From Calonectria ilicicola (taxonomy: Eukaryota > Ascomycota > Sordariomycetes > Hypocreales > Nectriaceae), in NCBI GenBank assembly GCA_020809705.1, contig CP085834.1, forward strand, positions 2,356,001-2,420,000: DNA of 64,000 nt, written 5' to 3'. Each line of letters starts with the position of its first letter. The first letter of the stretch is position 1. Both the position numbers and the translations under genes were made by a program. Below, piece after piece: positions 34,068 through 45,000 of this stretch. The notes beneath the pieces were generated by a model. The model had not been told where the DNA came from, did not search any database, and saw only the letters and a program-made list of their open reading frames with translations.

Positions 34068-35028
34068 ATCTTCACTTGTATTTTACCAATGAACAAAACT
34101 CGTTTGCAGCTCTTTGTATATATAAAAGCTGTTTTAATACCATTTCTCCTTTTTCTGTTAGGCAGTTTATACACGCTATTTTCCGGATTTCAGTAGCGAT
34201 GCTATTCTCCACTCTGGTGGGGGTATTTTTTGAGCATCGCCTGCGGTGCGAAGATCTGTAGACCCTTTATTATGCTTGTGCGGGAAGTGTTTTTTTACCT
34301 GATGGGTAAAAAGATGAACACGTTGAATGCAGCCACCAAAATCGTTATTCGCCAGAGTATCATCCACCTCGTAATCGTGTGGATCCTCTCCCCCTCATCC
34401 AATCCGACTGCGCTACGACGAATAGCCTGTTTTAGATAAATAATGTCCTTTTTAAGTTGTGGGGTCCAGAACATCATGAAACCTCACTTTTCCAAGCCTG
34501 ACAAGCCTAGCTCAGGAACCAGGACGACACGGGCTATCAACCTCAAACCTAATTTTATTCCAGCCTTAGCCTCAACAAGGATGCTAAGGAAATTTACGAG
34601 CCATTGAGGGTGCGATCCCAAATCTCCTTATTAAATCTTTATTGATCCATAGAAATGTATACAGTGATGGCATCGAGTAACGCAGACATCAATTTGGGTA
34701 CAAAACAAGCGTCGGGTCGGATCTCCAGCCTACAAGAAAGCTATGGCTTTGACTACCACCCGACCCACAGCGGTCAGACATTTGACTATGACTGCTTAAA
34801 TTGAGTCAATTTGACATGGGCCGAATAATGTCCTTGATGAATCTATGTCGTTTCACCAAAGCAGTCATCAATGCCTCTAGCCACTATGCAACCCAAAAAT
34901 AGAATATCCAGAGCCAGTTGACCTGTGCCAAAGATCTTATGAACTTGATATAAATCATCAATATTCCATTCGATTTTCTCCTTGCTTTTCTTTTCTCAAA
35001 TCGATTTATTATCTGTAACACATCTAAA
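34068..35028. other. Intergenic region with TATA box for the six-Cys peptide
   Basis: No gene is visible. TATAAA at 34949-34954 lies 75 nt before ATG 35029, followed by a T/C-rich leader, and is the likely core promoter of the small secreted protein. Confidence 0.5.
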
Positions 35029-35456
35029 ATGAAATTCTCCGTTGTCGCCCTCCTCATCCCCTCTGCCATGGGTACCACATGGTACACAAACAGTGGCTGG
35101 TCCAAGCCCGAGGGAAACAGTGCTGCTTGTGAAAGGAATAGGAAAGTCCACTACTTTTGCGTAAGTCTCTCGTGCGTGTTGATCCCATTGCCTGACCAAG
35201 TTTTAGGGAACCCTTCCTGGTACAAAGGGCGAGAACCCTTTCCCGAATGCATTCCCCATCGCGCGAGGTGACTGCACCCTTGCCGACACTTTTGGAGCTG
35301 GCTGCACTTGGAACGGCGCCAGTGGAACTGTAAGAAAACTCTTTTACTCGCACATCGAATTTAAGCTAACCAGTCTTAGGTTGTTTGCGTAAGCACCATC
35401 GAAGAAGAATCGATTTCCGAGTGACACAGCTAACTTGAAATTTTCAGTGTACTTGA
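35029..35456 (+). CDS. Small six-cysteine secreted peptide, 90 aa
   Basis: Exons 35029-35160, 35207-35329, 35380-35388 (9 nt) and 35448-35456 (9 nt, including the stop). Introns are 46, 50 and 59 nt, each with GTAAG and AG; the last two have clear GCTAAC branch sites. A signal peptide of about 15 residues (MKFSVVALLIPSAMG) precedes a mature chain of about 75 residues. It has six Cys, the last two adjacent across the final splice junction (TVVC then CT), consistent with three disulfides. I do not recognise the family. Size, Cys content and secretion fit an effector or antimicrobial-like peptide. Without splicing the two 9-nt exons the frame stops early and the last two Cys are lost. Confidence 0.65.
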
Positions 35457-35597
35457 ACCACGAACAATGAAACCCTTGTGTGTTAATAATTACTTTTTCT
35501 TTTGGCACAACATCGCCTAGGAGGCTTTCTCAAATTGATAGAGATAAATACATATCTAAGACAGGAATTAATGTTGAAACACTTCCAATTTCCAATC

Positions 35598-38500
35598 TCA
35601 GTCATTGGCTACTGCTAGTAAGAGTTCAATGACCGCCTCACTGCCGCTTTGCGCGGCATGTGAGAGTGGAGTGTCGCCATAATCATCCTCTAAATCTATG
35701 TCCACTTTTTCGGTCTCGAGCAAGAGTCTCGCAATTGCCGTGTCATTCTTTTGGGCGGCCCACGAGAGAGGGGTGCGGCCGGTGACATCTTTTGAGTCTA
35801 CGTTGATTGCATCAGACTCAAGCAATACCCTTACCACTATCTCGTAGCCTAATATGGTAGCCCATAAAATAGCGGAACGGCCTTGGTTATCTTTCTTGTT
35901 TCGGTCGACATTCCCAATAGAGAGCAGGCTCTTGATCGTTTCCAAGCGTCCTCCTATCGTCGCCCATATAAGTGGAGTGCGGCCATTCATATCTTGCGAG
36001 TTGACGCTAGCCTTGCCAGTCCCAAGCAACATGTTGATGACTGAATTATGACCATTCTCGGCGGCCCATGAGAGGGGTGTCCTCCCGGATTCGTCGTATA
36101 CATCAGGATAAATGTTGCACACGTCAAGCATCAATTTGGCATCTGTCAAATAGCCATTCCGGCAGGCAAAAATGAGATGAGGCGAAGAGCTCCTTGTGCC
36201 GGAAATGATCTCGAGTTCGGTTTCAGAAAGCTTAGAAGGTGAGATCTTTTTTCCCTCCTCATTTTCAGATTCGGATCCGTCCTGCGATTTCTTCGTGCTC
36301 CGAGTAGCAGGCTTTGTTTCCCCGGCCATCTCATTGTCGCTCAATTGATCAAGATCAGCTTTCCATTTTTCCAAGAGGATCTTCACTACACCGTAATGGC
36401 CATTTTCGGCAGCTATCGATAGTCGGGTCTGGCCAGAAGCATCCTTGGCATCGATGTTGAGTGGGACATTTTTCAGAAGCACCCTAACGGCACGTTCACT
36501 TCCCATCTGAATCGCTTTCTGTAGTTGGGTCTGGCCAAAAGTGTCTCCTTCCGAATGTGAGGCACACTTCCCATACTCCAGCAACAGGTCTACCACGTCC
36601 TGATGCCCTTTAGTAGCAGCCAGCGCAAGTGGCCTTTCATTATATGCAACATCATCCATGTTCACATCTGCTTCTCTTGTATCTAGAAGTAGTTTCACTA
36701 CTCCAGTATAGCCACCCTCCGCAGCCCAAGAGATGGCAGGCCAGTCGTGACAATCTCTCTTGAAGTTGACATCAACTTTTCCCAAGTCCAGGAGTACCTT
36801 GACAACACCAGTGTGGCCGTTCTTGGAAGCCAATACGAGTGGTGTCATGCCCCATAAAGAACTGTTGAGCTGGGGACCAACATTGTTTGTTTCAAGAAGC
36901 AGTTTGACGATTCTGGCGTGGCCAAATTCTGCAGCGCTTTGCAGCGGTGTCCTACCTGGTTCCGCATAGTAATGGCCCTTTATTTTGGATGGTAAATTAA
37001 GATCGATTCCATCCTGTTTTAGTAATAATCGGACCATTCTCTCGTGGCCCTTGCTTGCAGCCCTTGCCATTGGAGTCCGTCGAGTACCATCCTCCTGGTT
37101 GACTCGAACTTTGCCGGTTTGGAGTAGTGCCTCTACCACACCATCGTGCCCATTGCTGATAGCCCGTAAGAGAGGCGTTTTAATGTCCACATCCGTCGAG
37201 TTAACATCAACTGCATCCAATTTTAGCAGCATCTTGACCACATCCTCATGTCCATGCTCGGCGGCGAATGAAAGCGGCGTTCGACCGCAGTAATTATCTC
37301 TCGGATCAACATTCACATCCGAGCCTTTGAGCATATATTCAACAGCATCTTGAACTCCAAAGTAGGCCGCCAAGTGCAACCCAGTCAAGTCTCTTGGGCT
37401 ATTAGGGCCATTGTCTGAACCAAACATGGCTTTTTGGCGCCAAAGAACTTGTGCCGACGACTCAATATGCATGGGCTTGTGGAGGAAATTGAGCACCGTT
37501 GGACTTGAATTGCTGGCAAGACGCGCATGGTGGCCCCAATTTGAGGCTGCATATTCGTACAGCGGGTTGCTTCCTAATCGCGTAGGGAATTCCCCACACG
37601 GCCCATCTCCGAACTGGTCAAAAGATAAGTATGTAGCACAAATCGTTGCAATTTCCAAATGAGCATTTGGGAACCACTTTTTCCACGTCTGATCAAAATA
37701 CTCCTGTGCTGTATAATGAACCAGTCCGACGGTATTTTTCTCGGTGTCGATGACAATTAAAGGAGCACAGGATTGAATTATGTGACAAGCTGACGGTATA
37801 TTATCTTCATCCAGTTGACTTTGACCCATTTCCACTGCGAGGGCATGTTGCAGCTCTGTTAACTTGAGTGGGGTCTGGGCATTGACAACCCAGGAAAGTG
37901 TCAGCATCGCGTCTTTGGGGAGATCCCCGCGTTGAGATTGGATCCTCTCCATAGCTTTATCATAAATCTCAAACAGCGCATCTGCCTTGCTATTTGAGGC
38001 TCTAGAGGCATCTTTAATATTCTCAAGGGCTTTCTTAAGTTGCTCGGGAGATCGTTTTCCAACCAATGACTCCAAATAGAGGTTGGCAAGCAGAAAACTA
38101 AAATGAGAAGATTAACATTTTTTTTTAGTTTAGGGTTGGGAAATACTCACACTCCTCCTATTTCCTTTTCTATTACTTTCTTGATTTCTGTTTGCAGCTT
38201 AGGGTCGCTCTGGACGAATTCTGGGAGGAAAAACATGTTTTGCTCCAAGTAGACTCGCACGTCTTCGCTACTGGGTTGTATTTCTATTGAAAAGCAACCC
38301 TCGAACATTCTCGTAATGTCCGGAATATCCCTTGACGTTGCAAAAATATTGAGTCCAGTTTTGCTCTGTAAGCTGAGAAGGTTTTTGATGAATCGAGTTC
38401 GGGAGCCTTCTGAATCTTGGCACTCGTCCAAAGCATCAACAATAATGAAAGTACGGTCATATCCTTTGATAACCGATTTTAGAACGGCAGTAATCTCGTC

Positions 38501-40253
38501 CAGTAACGGCCGTGTGCCTCTATCTTCATACTTCTCATATAGCTCAATTAAGCTCCCTACAGATTCCCATTGACGTGAAGAAAGTTGCTTGAGTAGGTTC
38601 GAAGCCATTTTCTCGGGTGTTTGGCTATCCTGTTCTTTATGGTTACAGTATAGGTAAGCAATCCCAACAGTGGTATCCTTGTGGAATTTATCGCTAATAT
38701 GTTTCACCACGACAGATGTCTGTATCGATTTGCCAGCTCCAGGAATTCCTGGGCAAAATAAGGTTTTGTTGGGACTCTGCAACCACTCATTAAACTGTGG
38801 TTCGCTGAGTAACCACTCAGAGGTTCCAGGTTCTCGCCTAATGATATAGTCGTTCTGGTGGAGAGAATAATCTAAATCAGACAGCCATTGAAGTATTTCT
38901 TTCTTCATTTCCAGTTCATAATCTACAAGCGGTTAGAGATTTGGATGTAATTCGAATATATATGCGGGTTTTACCTTGCATTCCTTGACTAGTTTGTGCA
39001 AGATGCAACTCTGTCGCTTGCAAACTCTCCTGGTTTTCTTGTTTGACTAGTGAACTTGAGCTTGTTTCCATCTTCAATAAATGACGAAACAACTTACACT
39101 CGAGGAGATCATTTTTACTCCCTGGATTCTTCTCTGAATTGCTCTGTTGTAAGTGGGCCATAAATTCTTTTGCAACAGCAGCTGCCAGAGCAGCAGCATG
39201 TTTCTGCCATACATTGTTTTGATGCGAATCAGCATAATCGCATATCCCTTTTATCACAAGACATGGGAGAATGTTCATAACTCCCGCAGCTTTCCTTTCA
39301 ATGCAAAGGATGTTTGGGCTGATTTCCTTGCTGAGCCTGTCCCGAAATGCTGCATCTTTAATGGCCCTGTTTCCAGATGCCATCAAGCCGTAATGAATTC
39401 GCATACCCCGGTGTTTTCTCTTAATTACCTTGGTATTGTCACAGTATAGACAGTCTTTGTCTTCGTCGGTGTCCTCCCCCGAGTGGTTTTCTCTGTTGGC
39501 GAGGTCTTTTGTGCCATCTTCATCTGGTTCGACATTATCAACATGGAGATAGTCTGCCTGGAATAAAATATCTTTCATCGAATCCGACCTTAGATACGCC
39601 TTCATCTCTGGGCATCTTTGTTTCAGCTGGTTGAGGTACTGGGGCACCCGTGGCCCCCTCATTTCGTGCTCCACCTCCATACGCATGGCAGCCGCTAATA
39701 ATGTGTCCGGTGGGTTATTCAAAACCCCAGTTCGCTGAAACTTGCCTCCATCCATTGCCCTACCCATGTCGAATTGGACCACGCCTGGAAACTGGCCTTT
39801 AGGGATACTGATGACCACATCGCCCAATCTGACTTTAGGTGGGATTCCACTTCCAATGCCAACCAGAAGGCCAAACTCAACTGAGGGGAAAGTATGAACC
39901 AGCTGCGCCGCAGCCATGGCCACTGAAGTGGCATCATTATGCCCTTTTGGTGGACAAGCTATGACAACATTGCGTCCATCAACCGACCCAAGAGTGTAAA
40001 CATTCGTATCTGCCCGGGGAGTTTCCAAATTTTCATGGAGTTCATCCAGCATCGCTATAGCTGCTGCCCGTTCGATAGCCCGCGAACATATCCAGCTGAT
40101 TTTATATTGCTCTCGTTTGAGCTTTCTCAGTTGCAGTGGTTGGTGGGGGACGCCAGCTTGGATGTGGGGCAGGGCCGCCGGCTCAGGGGCCATTAATGTT
40201 GCCATTGTGCCCAGAGTCAATCGAGAGGAGCCTTCTTTGGCGACTATTGACAT
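35598..40253 (-). CDS. NLR protein: PNP/UDP-phosphorylase fold, NACHT, ankyrin repeats, 1516 aa
   Basis: Exons 40253-38975, 38922-38151 and 38097-35598; introns are 52 and 53 nt with consistent phases. Residues 50-370 form the nucleoside phosphorylase-like effector domain (VYTLGSVDGRNVVIACP, VGIGSGIP, GDVVIS 144-149, GICDYADSH 336-344). A linker leads to a NACHT NTPase with Walker A GIPGAGKS (K491) and Walker B FIIVDALDE (585-593), winged-helix regions, then about 15-16 ankyrin repeats from 920 to 1516. A polar Ser/Glu/Lys-rich insert (TRSTKKSQDGSESENEEGKK) interrupts the ankyrin array at about two thirds. Fungal NLRs of this layout are linked to non-self recognition and programmed cell death. 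The purine-site motif usually read as E-M-E is ERK here (319-321). The start lies about 150 bp from the AT-rich transposon block. Confidence 0.92.
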
Positions 40254-40411
40254 ATATTGCCCTTTTTTTTATGACTTTGATGCGTGTTTGCTTTTTTTTC
40301 TTGCTGCACACATCTCTTATGAGTGGACATGACTCACTGTTGCCTGATTTGGCGGATGGTGCGGTGCATATTAGCGGTAAGAGCTAGTAAAAAGTCCCTT
40401 TTAGATGCAAC

Positions 40412-40482
40412 CAGCGCTGCGGTCAATTCAAATCTCAAACAGGATTTTCACATTTGAATTGAAGGGATTCGCATTTGAATTG
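40412..40482. repeat. Inverted and direct ATTTGAATTG repeats at the edge of the AT-rich block
   Basis: CAATTCAAAT at 40424-40433 is the inverse of ATTTGAATTG at 40452-40461, which recurs at 40473-40482 (21-bp spacing) and in degenerate form further right. Preceded by CAGCGCTGCGG (40412), this could be the terminal and subterminal region of the hAT element whose relic follows. The opposite terminus is not identified, so this is inference. Confidence 0.4.
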
Positions 40483-40489
40483 AGGGCTT

Positions 40490-41637
40490 TTGATTTAAAT
40501 TGATTGAATTAAATTGAGATAATTTGAATTATATACTATATTATATATTAGTCATTCAGTGTTTTAAACACTTAATAGCTTCTAAGGTCTTATTAGTTAG
40601 GCTGTACTATTATAACCTTATTATTAGCTTAGCTTAATTAAATATATATTTATATTCAACTAATATTAATAGTATTATAAGGATATCTATTGCTATTTAA
40701 TTTATTAAAGGAAAAGCTTACTTTTACTATTATTAAAAGGCAATTGGGTTATCTAGCTTTTTAAAGGCCCTACTAAGCTAAATGTTCAATTTGTATATAG
40801 CCAGGCTATTGCTTTTGGTTAGGTTCTTATAGAAATCATTAGGAAGAAGGTCAAACAAGGAACCATTATATTGATTAAGGAAATCTATAGCCTAGGGCTA
40901 TTAATATTGCTCACTAATAGCCTAACTATTAAAAAAGAAGCTTTAAAATTGGTTAATAATAAGATATGCTTTAAATAGCTTTATATAGGTGACCTAATAG
41001 GCCCTTAGGGAGGGATGAAGGATAGCAGCAGCTTAATAAACTGGGGTATGGTTGAATAGGCTTCTATAATATTTCAATTGGTTTATTAATAGTTGGCAAT
41101 AGAGGTGTAAATATTCCTTTATATTAGCCTATTGCTGCGGCTTTATTATAGATGCTTAATTATAATTATATAAGTATTATAATAAGATATTTTAAAGGAT
41201 CTATCGAGGCTTATTAATTATAATTAAATTAAAGGTATAATAATTATATTATTCTTTAAACTAAGTTATTAATTAGAAGAAGCTCTAAATAACCTAGCTA
41301 ATATTACTAGGGCAATGGGATTAGAACCTTATTATTTTCTTTTAAAAGGGAAAAAGAAGATTATAAACCTCTATTAAGATCTTCTAATCTTCCTCGGTTA
41401 ATCTCTTATTAGTTGGCAGCTTTTGATCTTCCTTTTCCATTAAGTTAACCCTAATCTATAACTAAATTAACTCCTTAAGGCAAAAGGCCTATTTAATTAT
41501 ATAAAAAATCAAATTCTAATATATCTTATTATTATTATATAATTAAATATTATTATTAACCTCTAATAAGCTATTATTAGCATTATTAACTTAGTATTGA
41601 ACCTGGATAGAAAAGACTTCCTAATATTAAGAGGACC
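40490..41637 (-). mobile_element. hAT DNA transposon relic, C-terminal half of transposase
   Basis: On the minus strand, from 41637 downward, a decayed frame resumes with EVFSIQVQ and later LTEEDQKILIEVYNLLFPF, typical of the middle/C-terminal part of fungal hAT transposases. Many in-frame stops are present. It continues the frame that breaks off at 55446 on the far side of the inserted LTR elements. Confidence 0.65.
41633..41637 (+). repeat. Left target-site duplication GGACC
   Basis: GGACC directly precedes the TGTAATGG end of the left LTR and is repeated at 55441-55445 directly after the ATAACA end of the right LTR. A 5-bp duplication is usual for Ty3/gypsy integration. Confidence 0.8.
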
Positions 41638-42098
41638 TGTAATGGTCTGGTCAATTCCTAACTTAATAAATCAATCAGAATGAAGGGTTTATTATTGTAA
41701 CGGTCTGGTCAATTCCTAACTTAATAAACTAATCAAAATGAAGGGTTTATTGTTAATAGGATGGTTAGGTGTGTTATAGTAAAAATAAAGTAATGAAAGT
41801 ATTATATTAGGTAATAGTTAATTATAATTAAGGTAATTAAGTTATATTAAAAGTTAATTAATTTTGTTTTTTATAGTAAGATTTGATTTATTTATATATT
41901 ATTATATTTAAGATTTTATTATTATAATAATTAAATAGAGTTAGTTTAATAATATTTATTATAATCTTTAATAATATTAAATAAAGGTTATTTAATTTTA
42001 TTTTTATTAATTAGTTATGTAGATCTAGGGTAATCTTATTATAATTGGTTAGGGTTCTATTTGTGGTTATTATTCTTTTAGGTATTTGGATTATAATA
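41638..42098 (-). repeat. Left LTR of copy 1, with a duplicated 58-bp end
   Basis: It starts TGTAATGG and ends TTATAATA (decayed TCATAACA). Its first 58 bp (41638-41695) are repeated directly from 41696. Without the extra unit its length is 403 bp, as in the other full LTRs. Confidence 0.75.
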
Positions 42099-45000
42099 TA
42101 ATACTTCTTCTCTTATTAATCTTATTTTAAAGCTAGGTAAATAGGCTAGTTTTCTTACTTATAATTACTATATATTTCTTTCTCTTTTATCTTTTTATAG
42201 TTTAAGTATTAATAGGATATTAGATTATATTATTAAAATTATTTCTTATTTTAAAATAATTAAAGTTTATTAAAAGGATATTATTAAATTAATTAATAAA
42301 TTTGGTTTTAAAATACCTTATTATTTAACTTATTTTTATACTAAACAACTATTCTATATTATAATTAAGGGAAAAAGCTACTATAAATTTTATATAAAGA
42401 ATAAATATTCTAACTATAATTTTAAAAGTATTTCTATTTAAGCTTATAAATATATTTCTTTTTTTATTTTTATATACTTATTTTTTTCTTAATTAAGCAG
42501 GTTTCTTATAAAAAGGATTAGATTAATAGAAAGAAGAAGAAAGCTAAGGTAGATTTAATAAATGCTCTAGCTTAATTATAATACTTATATATTTAAGAGT
42601 ATTATTTATATAAGAAGATAAAGGAAATAATTTCTTAGGATTATAAGGATTTAGATAAATTAAAAGAAAAGAAGTATATTAAAGTATTAGTATTATTAGA
42701 GGTATAATTACTTAAGGATTATAAAATTATTAATTAAAGTAATTTACCTAATTTCCTTTATATTAATTTTAAAAAAATACTTTTAATATTTTTAAATAAT
42801 ATATAAGATATTTAATAGATTTTTAGATTATTTTTTTATAATTTTTCTATTTAATTTTAAATTTTCTATTTTTTTCTTCTTTATAGGATTTTTTGATTTC
42901 TTATTGGTCTTTTAGGTTTTCTATTTATAATTTATAGCTAGGTCTTATATTAACTTAGATATTATTATTAGGTTTTAATAATAAAATGTAGAAGATAAAG
43001 TGAATTTTAATATTATCTAGGAGGTTAAGTTTATAATTATTTTCTAATATTTTTCTTTTAATTAGGTATAATTTAATCTATATAAAGTCGATTTTTTTAT
43101 TTTATCTTTTTATTATAAGATTTTTTATTGCTAGGTAGATTATATCTCTCTCTAAGAAGAATAATCTTTTTAATCTTTTTAAATTATAATATCTTTTTAT
43201 TATATTATAAATAAATTTAAGTTCTATTTTTATTTCTTTATATAATTTTCTTAAATTATTTAACTTAATTATAGCTTTTACTTGAATTATGCTTTCTAAA
43301 GGGGCTTAATAAGTATCTAATATAAAGCTAAAATTGGCTTTTACTAGTATTATTTTAATATTATAATTATAAAATATATTATATACTAACTATATAATAA
43401 GTAATTTTTCTATTTAATTGATTTGCTTATAATTAATATAGTATTGTAAATATTACTTAATTTCCTAGTTTTAATATTTAGTTTGCCTATTTATTTAAAG
43501 GTAGAAGGCTATACTTAGCTTATAATTTAACCCTATTAAGGATATTAGGCTTTACTAAAACTTAAATATAAATAATTATTTTTTATTTAAAATAATTTTA
43601 GTTAGTAATTTATATATAGTAATTATATATTAAAAGAAAAAATAAGTAAATTATTTCTCTTTTATTATTTTATTATAAAAAAAATAATATATTACTTTTA
43701 TAAAGTAATTAATAATAATAAAAATATTATTATAATATACTCCTATAATAAGATCTATTAATAAAAGAAGATTAATAATAAAGTCTATTATAATTAAATC
43801 TTATAATTATTATATAATAGAGAATAATTATAATAATCTATATAGTTTATATCTTGGTTTTTAAAGTATTAATATAAACTACATTCCTTACATACTTATT
43901 CAACTTTCTTTTTTATCTTATTAAAGGAAAATATTTATTTAATTTATTTAAGGGTTTTATTAATACCTTTATAGCTATATAAGGGATATTTATAAATATC
44001 CTTTATTAACTTTATTTAATATTCCTCTAGCACTTATAAATAATTTATTTTTTCTTCTTCTAAAAGTACTAGATTATATTTTTTAATTTTTCTTAGTAAT
44101 AGATTACCTTATTTTACTTATTATATTAGTATTTCTATAGTAGTGGTTCTAATTATATATAGTAATCCTCTTATTCTTATAGTAGTAATTATTTTTTTTA
44201 TTTTTATTATTATTTTACTAATTAAGGCTTATTCTAATCCTTTATTAATATTATAGATTAATAATTTTTCTTATATTTTTAGTTTTTCTATATTATAATT
44301 AGGTTAGTAGTTAATTATATTAGTATAATTATTTTTAGTTCTTTTAATATAAATAATTTAATAATTAAATTTAAATAGGTATTCTATATATTGTAATTAC
44401 CTTTTATTAAGTTTTTAAATAATTATAAAGTAAGTAATATTTTTATAATTAATATATATTATAATTTTATAATTACTTTTTAATAAATATTATTAGAATT
44501 CTTTAAAAATATTAACAATAGTAAGGAATTCTTTATTATAAATAGAGTAATTTAGCTTAGGGCTATATAGCTTATGCGAATAGAATGTTATAAGGTGTAG
44601 ATTTCTTTGTTTGTTTTGTTGTCCGATCTAGGCCCCTAAGGCAAAGTCCAATATATTAGTTTCTAGCTTTATAGGCTTATTGGGGTTAAATATTATAAGG
44701 ATAGATTCTTTTAAAATAGTATTTTTTATAGCTTTAAATAATTATTATACTTTATTTTCCTATTAAAAGATAATTCCTTTTTAGTTAGTTCTATTATATC
44801 TAAGGTGATTTTACTAAATCCTTTAATAAATCTTTAGTAATAATTAATAAATCTAAGGAAGACTTATACTTTCTTTATATTAATAAATTCTTTTTAATCT
44901 TTTATTATAATAACTTTTTTTAGGTTTATATAAATTTTATTAAAGTTAATAATATATTCTAAAAATTCTACTTTTTAAATGTGGAATTTATTTTTTTAGT

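Noticed and set aside
40700..41100. Pogo/Fot1-like transposase on the plus strand of the left flank
   Set aside because: A weak resemblance only. The minus strand gives a clear continuation of the hAT transposase frame.
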